Assembly (NCBI GenBank): GCA_019448385.1 | Contig: JAGTXO010000078.1 | Coordinates: forward strand, 1 to 40,000 | DNA from: Diacronema lutheri | Taxonomy: Eukaryota; Haptophyta; Pavlovophyceae; Pavlovales; Pavlovaceae | Direction: 5' to 3' | DNA length: 40,000 bases | Shown: piece after piece, positions 19,792 through 40,000 of the stretch | Position numbering within the stretch: the stretch's first letter is position 1 | Layout of the letters: the number at the start of each line of letters is the position of its first letter | Made by a program: the position numbers and the translations under genes | The notes under the pieces: model-generated | The model's database searches: none | Told to the model about the DNA's origin: nothing | The model's input: the letters and a program-made list of their open reading frames with translations, nothing else

Positions 19792-21606
19792 TTACCACAT
19801 GTCGGCGTCGCCCCCCACCGTCACCGTCGCCGTCGCCGGCGCTCGCCACGCGTCGTCTGCGCGAGCCGACAAGGCCGCCGTGCGTCGGAAGCCGAGCGCG
19901 TCGCCGTCGTCGTCGTCGTCGCCCTCGCCACCCCACGGGTCGTCGTCGTCACCGCCGTCGGTGCCATATGCGGCCGAACTGTCGCGCCACGCGCTCGCGT
20001 CGCCTGTCGCGCCGAGCGCGTGGGCCGCCAATCCGTCCGCCGCCGTCTCGAGCACCAAATCGGGCTCGTCGGCGGTTTCGGCGTTTTCGGCGTTTTCGGC
20101 GTTTTCGGCGGTTGCGGCCGGTTCCGCGCGCGGTGGTGCGAGCGATCGCGCAGCCGCCATGCTGCCACCGTCGGCGCGCGCGCGTGCGTCGCCGTCGGCA
20201 GCGGGCAGCGCGGGCAGCGCGGGCTGCGCGGGCAGCGCAGGCAGCGCAGGCAGCGCGGGCTGCGCGCTGCGGCCGCCATTGCCGCCATTGCCGCCGACAT
20301 CGCCTGAGCCGAGGAGACGCGCCGCGCCCATGCCAGCGGCGCCCGTTGGGTCAACATAAGTCACCTTTTCGCCCTCGCCGTAAAAGGTCACCTGTTCGCC
20401 CTCGTTGTCAAAGGTCACTTGTTCGCCCTCGCCGTAAAAGGTCACTTGTTCGCCCTCGTTGTAAAAGGTGCGGCGCGGCGAACGAGCAGCGGCGTCGCCG
20501 ATCGCGGCCTCGGCAGCGCGGCGCGGCAGCCCATGCGCGCTGCTTGCTTCGTCGCGGTGGTCGGCCTCGCCGCTGCAGTTGCCGCCGCCATGCTTACTCT
20601 CGCAGCTGTTCGCGCCACTTTCGCCGCCGTTACGTTCATCCAAAGTGCGCCCACCTTCGGCCCCACCGTAAGCCCCGCCCCCGCTCCGGCCGTCGCCTCC
20701 GCCCCCCCTCCCGCCCCCGACGTCAGCAGCCCCGCCGTCGGCATGCGCGCCGTCCACGCCGCCCGCCATTGGGCGTTGGCGCTCGCCACCGTCGCCGTCG
20801 CCACCACCGCCGCCGACTTCGGCGCCACCGCCGCGCGCGCCCAACGCCTTTGCCCTCTCGTGTTCCGTACGATCCGAGCCCATCGCATTCTCATGCGCCA
20901 CACACGCCGCGCCGCGGCCGGGCGCGGGCCGTGTGCGGCCCGCGTGCGACGCTGGGCGGAGAGCGATGGCCGGCGGGCCGAATTCAAATTCGGCGGCTGC
21001 GTCCTCGCCACCATGAGCAGAGGCGGGCGGCGACGCGACCACCGCAAAGCGCGCGCCGCCCGCGCCGACGCCGGTGCGCTGATCGGCGAAGCCGACGCCG
21101 TCGCCCGCTCCGCGACCGCCGCGCTCGCCGCCGGCGTCGCTTGCGCGCGGAGCCGTGGCAAAGGCGATGCCGTCGCCATCGCCCTCCGCATCGTCGTCGC
21201 TTGCACGCAGCGCGGCGGCCATCGCCAAGAGCGCGCGGTTTGTGCCCGCCGCGCCGGCCGCGACTGGCGCGGCGCGCTTGCCGACGAGACGCCCAGCGCC
21301 GGTGGCGCCGGCGTCGCCAACTTCTGAGCGCAGCGCCGGCTGCTGCTCGGCGCGTGCGACAGTCGTAAGCATGCGTTCGATCGCGTCGTCCTCCGCGTCC
21401 GCGCCCGCACTAGGCGCGCACCCGGCCTTTGAGCCGCCGCCGCCGTCAGGCGCGCGCTCCGTGGGCATGGGCGTCTGCGCGGGTTCGGGGTTGACGTGCA
21501 CGGCGGGCGTCGCGGGTGCCGGGCTTGCGGACGCCAATTGCTTGGTCGCCACCGTGGCCTGCTCCGGCGGCGCCGTGCCTTGCGGCGCCGACGCGCCGCA
21601 ACCCAT
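19792..21606 (-). CDS. Disordered protein with N-terminal acylation motif
   Basis: Intronless frame of 604 residues from ATG at 21606 to TAA at 19792-19794. It starts MGCGASAP: Gly2 for myristoylation plus Cys3 for palmitoylation, so attachment to a membrane is likely. The rest is rich in Ala, Gly, Asp and Glu and looks unfolded. Near residues 385-420 four copies of a nine-residue unit, FYGEGEQVT with N/D variants, stand in a row and end EKVTYVDP; this regular beta-prone repeat is the only structured-looking part. Acidic runs (DDDDPWGGEGDDDDDGDA) lie near the C-terminus. I do not recognise a family. A scaffold or membrane-skeleton role is possible, with no direct support. Its stop-free length could be a GC artefact, but the start motif and coherent repeat argue for a real gene. 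Confidence 0.55.
   Translation of the reverse strand: MGCGASAPQGTAPPEQATVATKQLASASPAPATPAVHVNPEPAQTPMPTERAPDGGGGSKAGCAPSAGADAEDDAIERMLTTVARAEQQPALRSEVGDAGATGAGRLVGKRAAPVAAGAAGTNRALLAMAAALRASDDDAEGDGDGIAFATAPRASDAGGERGGRGAGDGVGFADQRTGVGAGGARFAVVASPPASAHGGEDAAAEFEFGPPAIALRPASHAGRTRPAPGRGAACVAHENAMGSDRTEHERAKALGARGGGAEVGGGGGDGDGGERQRPMAGGVDGAHADGGAADVGGGRGGGGDGRSGGGAYGGAEGGRTLDERNGGESGANSCESKHGGGNCSGEADHRDEASSAHGLPRRAAEAAIGDAAARSPRRTFYNEGEQVTFYGEGEQVTFDNEGEQVTFYGEGEKVTYVDPTGAAGMGAARLLGSGDVGGNGGNGGRSAQPALPALPALPAQPALPALPAADGDARARADGGSMAAARSLAPPRAEPAATAENAENAENAETADEPDLVLETAADGLAAHALGATGDASAWRDSSAAYGTDGGDDDDPWGGEGDDDDDGDALGFRRTAALSARADDAWRAPATATVTVGGDADMW
20346..20471 (-). repeat. Four tandem 27-bp units (FYxEGEQVT)
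   Basis: Four 27-bp direct repeats with TTCGCCCTCG(C/T)(C/T)GT on the plus strand encode the nine-residue repeats. Units 1 and 3 (GGCGAGGGC type) and units 2 and 4 alternate at the Gly/Asn position, suggesting duplication of a dimer. Confidence 0.75.
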
Positions 21607-21777
21607 GGCGACGCCGTGCCCTCCCTGTTCCCCCCACGAAACGTCGGTTTCTTTCTTTTCAAAGTTGAACGCGTATTTGGGCGCATTCGGCGCTCCAATC
21701 GCTGTGGCGTGTGCGGTGTGCCTGTGTCCGCATCGCTGAATGGCGATTGCCAGGCGCCGGCGGGCCGTGTCTGTGTC

Positions 21778-24209
21778 TCAGCGAGCGTTTGCGTTCGCCG
21801 ACGAACTCAATCGGGAGATGGGGCCCGGCGCGCCACTGAACGCGCCCGCACTGCCAGCGGCGGGCGCCGCGCCATCGCCGGCGCCGCCGGCGTCCACGCC
21901 GCCGCCGAGCGCGCGGCGCATTGCATGGCGGAGCGGGCGGAGCGCCTTGCGACCGACGGCGCTCGCGGCGAGCGTCGCGGCGTCGGCGCGCTCGCGCTGC
22001 GTGGCGGTGGAGCCGTCGAGGGCCTTGAGCGAGGGGAGGGCGGCAAGGAGGAGAAGGCGAAGCTGTGGGGTCGTGTCCGCCACCTGCGCGTGACCGGCGG
22101 TGGAGAGGGGGGGGGGGGGGGGGGGGGGGGTGCGGGAGTTGAGGAAAGTGGGGCGGGCGGAAGGACGGAGGACGTAGGACGTAGGACGGGGGAAGGGGGG
22201 GGCGGGGGGTTAAGAGAGAAGAGGCGAACATCTGAACGCGTTGTACATCGGCTTCGCAGGGGGTTGGGGACGTAAGAGGGAAAGAAAGAAGGAAAGGAGA
22301 GGAGAGGAAGATGCAACCCACCGGGTTGCCGTAGACGGTTAACCGTCTCAGCTCCGCGAGCGGCAGGATGCAGCCGAGCGCTTCGAGGCCGGCGTGCGCG
22401 ACTGCCGAGCCGCCGCCGCCTTTGCCTGCCTCGCCCGCGTCCGCGCCACCGGAGGCCGGCTGCGCCTTGCCGCCGCCGCCGTCCTGTCCCCGGACTCCGC
22501 CGCCGCCACCACTGCCGGACCCGCTTCCCGTGGCAACGGCTGGGCTCGCCCCGGTCCGGTTGGTTCCGGTCCGGTTGGTTCCGGTCCGGTTCGCCCCGAT
22601 CCGGTTGTCGTGCAGCAGGAGCGTCTGCAGGTGCGGGCAGGCGGTGAAGGGCGCATCGCCTAACGTCGTGATCTGTGTGGCAGGGTAGCACAGGGCAGGG
22701 CAGACGAAGGGAAGGGGGGTGGTGGCGGGGGGGGGGGGGGGGGGGGGGGAACTTTGGTCACGAGACGCGCGAGCGTTGGGTGTGGAGGCGGCAGCGACGT
22801 GCGCGCCCTGCAGCGTGTCACTGCCGCTGACACGCGTCACGCTGCGTAACAGCGCGTGACGGTGACAGTGACGGTGACTGTAGAGAGTGCCAGGAAGCGC
22901 TGGCCGCGGGCGCGCACCTGGTTTGACGAGAGGTCGAGCGACAGCAGGGCTGCCGGGTGAAGCAGAAGCTTCTGGAGGGTTGGCGAATGGGTGGAGGGGG
23001 AGGGGGGGGGGGGGGGGGGGGGGCACGAGGGGGATGGGGTGAGATGGGGTGGGGGGGATTGGGGTTGGAAGGGGCGCTTCGGCTGCAGCGCGCGCCGCAC
23101 GCCACCGCACGCCGCGACGCGACGCGCGCGGCCGCGCGCGCCGCGCGCGCGCACGGCGCGCGCGGGCCGCGCGCACGGTGAGTACTGTGGGTAGGTTACT
23201 CAGATCCGCAATGCGGTTATTGTCTGCGCGCAGTGCCTGGGCGACGTAACGAAACTCGAGCGCGCCGTGGCCGTCGGCGCCGTCGCCTGCTGCGGAGCCG
23301 GCGGCAGTTGGCGGGCCGTTGCCGCCGCCGCCGCTCGGCGCGTGGCTCGTGGCGCGGCGCGCGGCCGCGCCGGCGGCGCTGCCGGCAGTTGACGTGGCGT
23401 CGGCGGTTACGGCGGTTACGGCGGTTGCGGCGGCTCGCTCGAGCGCTTCGCGCGGCGGTGGAAGGGCCACCTGCGCGGGCGGCAGGATGGCGGTCGAAAG
23501 GGTCGGGATGGGATCGGGACGGGGCGAGATCCGACGCGCGATGTGCGAAGCGAGATCTGGGGTCCGGGCTCCGGGGTCGGGGCTCGCATGCGCGCAGGAT
23601 CCGGACTCCGGACTCCGGGCTCCGGACTCCGGGCTCCGGGCTCCGGGCTCCGGGCTCCGGACTCCGGGGTCGTGCTGACGGGCGCTGCGCGGCACCCACG
23701 CGCGCACCGCACGCGGCACGCCGCGGGCGGGAGGCCCAGCCGACCACCGCCGGACCGCCGGACTGCCGCACCCGCCGCCGTACCTTTTTGGGCAGCCGGC
23801 CGCAGCCGTCCTCGACGGGCGCCTCGTTCAACCAGCCGGACAGTCCGGTGTGCTCCTGGAAGGAGAAGTCGAGTCCGGGTGGGCCGGCGGGCACGGGCAT
23901 CGGGCTCTCGCCGCGCCCACCCGCGCCGCCGCGCGCCTGCTTGCCGCCGTCCGCACCGCCGGCGCCGGCGCCGGCGCCGGGCGAGCGCAGCCGCGCGGCG
24001 GTGCGCTTCGCCTCGTGCGCCGTGCGCTCCTCGTCGGCGAGGGCGCGCTGGGCGGCCTGATAGTCGTAGATGAGGGGCGTGAGGACCTGCGCCGGCCACG
24101 AGGGGCGGGGGCGGGGCAGGGCGACGAATCAGCGCCTGCGCTTTTTAAAAAAAAGAAAAAAGCTGCACGCGCGTGTACGCACTGGCGCGCGGCGCGCGCG
24201 CGCGCGCGC

Positions 24210-24246
<37 letters not shown>

Positions 24247-24767
24247 GCGCGCGCCTGGCAGCGCGGCACGGCCGTCGACGCGTCGACGTTGTAATAGTCC
24301 GGGCGCAGCGGGTACGGGCACGCCTCCGCCTCGGCGGCGCGCCAGCGGCTCGCGCGCGCCCATGCGGCGGCGACGCTGGACTGCGTCTGCCACTTGATCG
24401 CCTCGCGCTGCGGGTCAAAGTAAGGGGGCGGCGTGGGCTCGGGCCCACGACCCATCCCTATCGTGTTGAAGCGCGCCAGCTTGGACGCGAATGGCGGCGA
24501 GCGGTGGTGTGGTTCGTGCGTGTCGACGAGACCGGACCGACCCATCGCCGCGTTGAAGTTGGGCTCGTACGCGCCGGGTCCGAGGGAGCGTTCGAAGGAG
24601 GAGGCGGGATCGTCAAAGCGCCGGACGAGAGAGGCGAACGGCGTCGACTTCTTCTCCGGCTCGCGGATCTCGATCCCCGGCTTGGCGCGCGGGTCGTACG
24701 TCTCGGGGCCGATCACGCGCCCGACGATGACGGGATCGCGCGGGAAGCGCGGGACGGTGGAGTTCAT
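21778..24767 (-). CDS. PG-rich ciliary-type protein fused to LRRC51-like LRR domain
   Basis: Six exons on the minus strand, all phase 0: 24767-24270, 24086-23784, 23470-23177, 22971-22918, 22672-22322, 22083-21778; 601 residues. The first exon has GPETYDPR, SLGPGAYEP and STPFAS-type motifs, as in PG-rich sperm-tail/SHIPPO and other axoneme proteins. From about residue 229 it follows LRRC51 order: LDFSFQEHTGL...LNEAP, ADNNRIADLSNLP, LSLDLSSNQ, CPHLQTLLLHDNRI, ELRRLTVYGNP, LPSLKALD. LRRC51 is an LRR protein of ciliated eukaryotes, so a role in the flagellum is likely. The two halves could be neighbouring genes, since a methionine (23900) opens the LRRC51 part, but exon 24086-23784 begins without ATG behind a good acceptor and continues the first half in frame. 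A Gly/Ser/Thr insert splits the LRRs in exon 5. Confidence 0.72.
22084..23176 (-). other. Three introns with sense-strand poly-C before the acceptor
   Basis: Introns 23176-22972, 22917-22673 and 22321-22084 each carry a C run (G on the plus strand at about 22999-23021, 22720-22749 and 22109-22130) within roughly 25-50 bases of the AG. Donors are GTGCGC, GTGCGC and GTGGGT. They show clearly that poly-C serves as the pyrimidine tract position. Confidence 0.75.
23580..23672 (-). repeat. CTCCGG-type tandem repeats in an intron
   Basis: Within intron 23783-23471, an array of GGACTCCGGGCTCCG units (7-8 bp, CTCCGGA/CTCCGGG) spans about 23590-23665, with an outlier GGGGTCCGGGCTCCGG before it. Confidence 0.7.
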
Positions 24768-25232
24768 CTCGGCGCGCGGACGATGATGACAGCGGGCGAG
24801 AGCTGTGGCGGCGGCCGCGTGCTCGTGCGAGCGGGGACGGCGCGGCTTGGGGAGCAGGCGACGGGCCGCGCCTTTCCGCCGTTGTGTGGGCCTCGCGTGC
24901 GGCGCCTCCCTGCTGGGCCCGGAAAGTGAAACCGACTTTCACTTGCCGCAGACCGTCAGGCCGCAGGCAGTCAAGGCCGCAAGACAGTCAGCCAGCGCCC
25001 GCACACGCGCCCGCTGACCAGCTCCCGCGCCTCGGGCTGGGAATTGCAAGCAGGGGCGCCAAAGTGGCCAGCCACTGTGCAACGCGCCACAGTTGCCAAG
25101 AGCGCCCGCGTCCGCGCTCTGTGCCGCGCGGACGCGCAGACGCCGAGTGTGGCGCTCGCGCGTGTGCACATATTTTAATCAATTATTTGACATTTTTGGG
25201 AGCAATAATAATTCTCAACAATTCGATCTTTG
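24768..25232. promoter_or_regulatory. Divergent promoter region with AT-rich core
   Basis: This spacer separates the start codons of the minus-strand ciliary-type gene (24767) and the plus-strand giant gene (25233). At 25166-25232 GC falls sharply: CACATATTTTAATCAATT, then ATTTGAC, AATAATAATT and CAACAATTCGATC directly before the ATG. This is one of the longest AT-rich stretches in the window. No TATA box position can be fixed without a transcript start. Confidence 0.45.
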
Positions 25233-36566
<11,334 letters not shown>

Positions 36567-36733
36567 CGACACGGTGACCGTGAAGAGGAGTGACAGTGAC
36601 GAGGAGTGACAGTGACGAGGAGTGACACACTGACGCACACGCTGCCTTTGCGTCACTGGCATCGTCGGCCTCAGCCCGCCGCCGCCCAGCCGCGCTTGCG
36701 CCGCCACCATGTGACACCGTTCGTACGAGCAGA

Positions 36734-36764
36734 AATTGCTGAGCGGCGGCAGAGCTCAGCAATT
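36734..36764. other. Perfect 11-bp hairpin
   Basis: AATTGCTGAGC and GCTCAGCAATT are exact reverse complements separated by GGCGGCAGA. It lies about 170 bases past the giant gene's stop. It could be a 3'-end structure or the tip of a mobile element. Confidence 0.7.
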
Positions 36765-37534
36765 CATTTGCGGCCTCCTCACCAGAATTCATGCGGAGCA
36801 GCACTGAGGGCATCGGCTTTGTAGCCGACGTCGACGAAAACGCGCGTGAGGATGCGCGCGCTGTGCCGAGGTGTATCGCCGGGGCGCAGACGGGGCTTCT
36901 GATGCCGTCGTCGATCGCGACGATGAGAATTGCGAATCGGCCACTGCCCACTGGCATGCGCGAGCATAAGCGCGGCGCGACAGAGGCGCACGCCTTTGTC
37001 GGGAGGCAGGCGCGGCAAAGCAGCCCGTCAGCAGCGTGTCGACGTCGGGTGTGAAGCGGTCGCAAAGCCGTCGTGCTCGCCGACCGGGTCTGGCCGCTGC
37101 TGCTGGTGACCGACGGGCAGCTGCGGCCTGCGCCCGCGCCTGTCGTGCGGCTCGCAGCTGCGCCGCAACGACGCCGGCGGGTGGGCGGGCGCTCGTAACC
37201 TTTGCGTGCCACGACACTCTGATGACTGCCTGCATCGATGCGTGCGGCCTTGCGGGATGGATGCGCGGGAATCACGAGCATGGTGCTCGCACTGCGCGCG
37301 CGCGGCTGGCCAGCGCAGGAGCCACACTCGCGGCTGCTGCGCGCGGCCGCCGCGCGCGAGTCCAAAGGAGGCGGTACGATCGCGCGCTCTGCCACACCGA
37401 GCGTTCAAAATCGACGAGTTGGGAGCAGAAGCAAGCGTCGACGAGAAGCCGAGCTGTGCCAGCTCTTTCTCGACCGGGGCAGCCACCAACGAGGCGCCGC
37501 CATCCGTGTCGAAGCTCCGTCTCACGAACGATCA

Positions 37535-37829
37535 GCCAAGAGGCCCAGCACATCACGTGCATCGCCCCGGTCCCCCAAAGCTGCGCGCACCACTGCAGCG
37601 CGAGAACAATCTCGTCATCCGCCAGCGAGCGTTGCGCGTATCTGTCATCGATGCGAGCGGGTGTCGACCAGGATCTGTCATCGATCAGGATCTGTCAGCG
37701 CGTAGCGCGTATCTGTCATCGATGCGAGTGGGCCAAGAGGCCCAGCACATCACGTGCATCGCCCCGGTCCCCCAAAGCTGCGCGCACCACTGCAGCGCGA
37801 GAACAATCTCGTCATCCGCCAGCGAGCGT
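37535..37829. repeat. 98-bp direct duplication
   Basis: 37535-37632 and 37732-37829 are identical over 98 bp, 197 bp apart. The spacer itself repeats GCGCGTATCTGTCATCGATG and GATCTGTCATCGATC. A third partial piece, CGCGAGAACAATCTCGTCAT, is at 37840-37860. Confidence 0.85.
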
Positions 37830-38363
37830 AGCGCGTATCGACGCGAGAACAATCTCGTCATAACCGATGCGACTGCCGTCAACGCCGACCACGAGATCCA
37901 GAGTTGAAGTCGAGAGCGAGTCCATCAACGTGATATGGCCCGCGTAACTTGCAGCCGGCATCGACGTGTTGAGCCCTTTGCGCACCTTCGACGTCGTCGA
38001 TATCTCGTCGAGCGCGTCGTGTGCTCTCATTGGTTTCCGCTCGTATCGACCACACTCAAAGCCATTCGTCCTGCCCTGCGCAGGCGCGGTTGATCGCAGG
38101 CTTCAGGCGCGCGGCAACTGCTTCGCCGCGAGCATGGCAACGGTCGCCGCGCGGTGGTCAGCCCTCGCCATGATTCTTGCTTCAGCAAAAATCCTCGCAG
38201 CCCATTCTGTTTTTGCTTAAGCGTAATGATTGCCGCGACCTCCGGGCCGAATATGGGAGATCCCCTGGATGGGAGGTTAAAAGAGTCGGACGACTTTTCG
38301 GCCGTTCGTTTGGGCACCCACCTAACAACGATCACCCTACGCTCACCCTAGGCTGCGCTAATA

Positions 38364-39871
38364 ATGCCTGAGGAGGCCCACATCGGGCGAATCCGCCAGC
38401 ATCTGCACGCGGCGCGCGAGCTTGTGCGCGCACACGCATGCGCACCTGTGCCCGCGTACGCACAATGCGACGCACACCGCGCTTGCGTCCCTCTCACGTC
38501 TCGCGCGCGCGTTGCGCGCGCGAACCGTCGCGCGCGCGCGTCTCGCGGTGCGCAGGGCCGGCGCCGGCGACTGCGCGCCAAGCTGCCCCCAATGGTCCTC
38601 GGCATGACGTGCATGCTCGTCGGCCCATGTGTTGCCGCTCTGCTCATGCAGGGAGCAGCTCTCACGATTGTGCTCGTCGAGTTGACGCTGATCGGGCTCG
38701 TGATCTTCCTCCTGTCGGTGCTGCCGACCGAGCGTCGGACGGTCACGGCGAGTGGCCTGGTGACGCTCTGTGTGCACGTTCTCGCCATTCTGGTCGTCTT
38801 CCTCTATGTTGTCCTGCGCGTCGAGCACGGCGACCAGAAGACAGCCGACACGCTGGACGCGCGGCGCGACGCGCCGTTTTTCGCGTTCGCCGCCGGCACG
38901 CATCTCGGCGTCGAGCACTGGTGCCTGTCCGCGGAGGCGTGGGCGGCGGATCAAACGGAATGCGCGATCCGGACCGTCCACTTTGCCGCAGGCATTGTGC
39001 AGGTGACCGGTTGGATACTCGGCACCACCCACGTCGCCCTGTCGCTCGCACGTTTCGCGCATGGCCGGCCGCGTCTCGACGCGCTCTTCTTCTCGCTTGG
39101 CTGCAACTGCGTCATCTTCGGGACCGCGTACACGACTTTCTTCGTCGCGGCCGCCGCGCTTGGTGGCCGCGCCTCTTACCCCACGCCGCCCGCCTCGCTT
39201 GTCGGCCACGCCGTCATCATCGCCGTCGGCGCGCTCTCATTGCGGCCATCGTTGCGCGCAGCGCTCGTCGGCTGGCTCGCGGCGCGCGGCGAGGCGGGCT
39301 CGTCGGCCATCGCCATCTCGAGCCTGATGGGCGCGGGCTCGACGGATCAAGTCCTCGAGAGCAGCCGCGCGCTCCTTCGCGCCGTCTCCGCCGAGCAGCT
39401 GCGCGCGAGCGACTTTGCGACCGTCATCGTCCCGGCGGACGCGGACGCGCGCACGCGCCAAGCGTACGCGGGCGAGATCGACGCCTTCGTCTCGCACAGG
39501 TGCGCGCGCTCGCCGCCCGGCTGGCGCTGCGCGTGGAAGGGCCGCGCACACCCTTGCTGCGCCCAAGGCGCGACGGCGCGCATTACCAACGCCTCCAGCG
39601 CGCCTGCCGCGCCCGTGTGCCGTGCAGCTGGCAAGCCGACCCGGCCGCAAAGTGGGCGGCGCTCGTCGCGTGGTGCGACGACTTTAAGCGGCAGCATGGC
39701 CGCTGGCCGCTGCTGTGGATCGACCGCTTCTGCGTCAGCTCGCGCGACGTGTCGATGAGCGTCGCGTGCCTGCCCGTCTTCGTCTCGGCGTGCAACACGC
39801 TGCTCGTGCTCTTTGACGAGACCTTCCTCTCGCGGCTGTGGTGCGTCGTCGAGCTGTGGTGCTTCCTCGCG
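38364..39871 (+). CDS. Multipass membrane protein with TIR-like C-terminus (partial)
   Basis: Exons 38364-38423, 38556-39499 and 39628-39871 in frame (416 codons so far). Exon 3 then meets a GTGAGG donor, and the gene leaves the window. After MPEEAHIGRIRQHL come five or six membrane segments (for example IVLVELTLIGLVIFLLSVL, LVTLCVHVLAILVVFLYVVL, FFSLGCNCVIFGTAYTTFFV). From residue 327 a TIR-like domain begins EIDAFVSHSW, is completed only by the splice (AG/C gives Ser), and continues LLWIDRFCVSS, ACLPVFVSACNTLLVLFDETFLSRLWCVVELWCF. This matches the F-x-S-H-S...W-x-D...LP-x-F...C...L-L-V-L...RLWC-x-x-E pattern of TIR-like domains. A sensor or NAD-cleaving signalling role is known for the fold; activity here is not shown. 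The first 132-nt intron is in frame and so less certain. Confidence 0.75.
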
Positions 39872-40000
39872 GTGAGGCGCCCCGAGCGCGCGCCGCGCGG
39901 CACGCGAAGAGAGGCGCCCGCCGCGCGGCGCGCTGCTCCGCGCCCGGCGCGCCGCTCACGCGCCGCGTTGGCGCGCCGCTCGGGCGTCTGCGCCGCGGCC

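Larger units (their letters stand above)
36567..38363. other. Intergenic region with repeats, no firm gene
   Basis: The first 60 bases after the giant gene repeat GAGGAGTGACAGTGAC three times. Reading frames on both strands are broken. The best minus-strand fragments are 38030-37812 (72 codons, containing DLVVGVDGSRIGYDEIVLA) and 37018-36779, but neither has a recognisable domain or partner exon. GC is lower than in the genes (CTCGTCAT, ATCTGTCATCGAT repeats). It may hold an old mobile element. Confidence 0.4.

Noticed and set aside
37206-37907. Plus-strand ORF of 233 codons in the intergenic region
   Set aside because: Its sequence is dictated by the duplicated 98-bp block. No domain, no splice context and no start context that stands out.

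Overview
The window is eukaryotic nuclear DNA from a very GC-rich protist, most likely an alga. The evidence is GT-AG introns whose donors are mostly GTGCG, long homopolymer C runs inside introns, Ala/Gly/Gln-rich proteins, a hydroxyproline-type SPPP stalk, a cilium-type gene, and a membrane protein with a TIR-like tail. The overall look (extreme GC, stop-poor introns, TM+TIR-like architecture) suggests a haptophyte or a similar chromist alga; that lineage is inference. I saw no bacterial operon logic, rRNA, tRNA or CRISPR array. GC is so high that almost every strand and frame has long open reading frames, most of them shadows.

Layout. 1-942: poly-C and no confident gene. 943-9367 (+): a seven-exon gene for a ~2007-residue low-complexity protein with one RING finger. 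9650-12064 (+): an intronless, probably secreted sugar-hydrolase-like beta-propeller protein. 12304-13216 (-): a broken inverted copy of the C-terminal part of the LRR gene at 16.6-19.4 kb. 13739-15134: a small DNA-transposon-like element with imperfect terminal inverted repeats and a DNA-binding ORF whose last zinc ribbon is cut by a TAG. 15.1-16.6 kb: weak coding signal only. 16589-19441 (+): an eight-exon gene for an LRR / proline-rich / single-pass membrane protein, with 69-nt repeat exons all in phase 2. 19792-21606 (-): an intronless, probably N-acylated disordered protein. 21778-24767 (-): six exons that read as one protein joining a PG-rich (sperm-tail/microtubule-inner-protein-like) N-terminus to an LRRC51-like leucine-rich repeat domain. 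25233-36566 (+): a six-exon gene for a ~3086-residue low-complexity protein with 85 uninterrupted CAG codons. 36.6-38.36 kb: intergenic, with a hairpin and a duplicated 98-bp block. 38364 to the window end (+): multipass membrane protein with a TIR-like C-terminus, cut by the window edge.

Exon chains were built by hand from donor/acceptor motifs. The main check is phase: every junction used keeps the frame, and the three largest spliced genes come out as whole codon numbers. The most informative features are intronic: poly-C tracts on the sense strand ahead of acceptors, private tandem repeats in nearly every intron, many introns that are multiples of three without stops, and one intron/exon pair sharing a ~52-bp inverted repeat.
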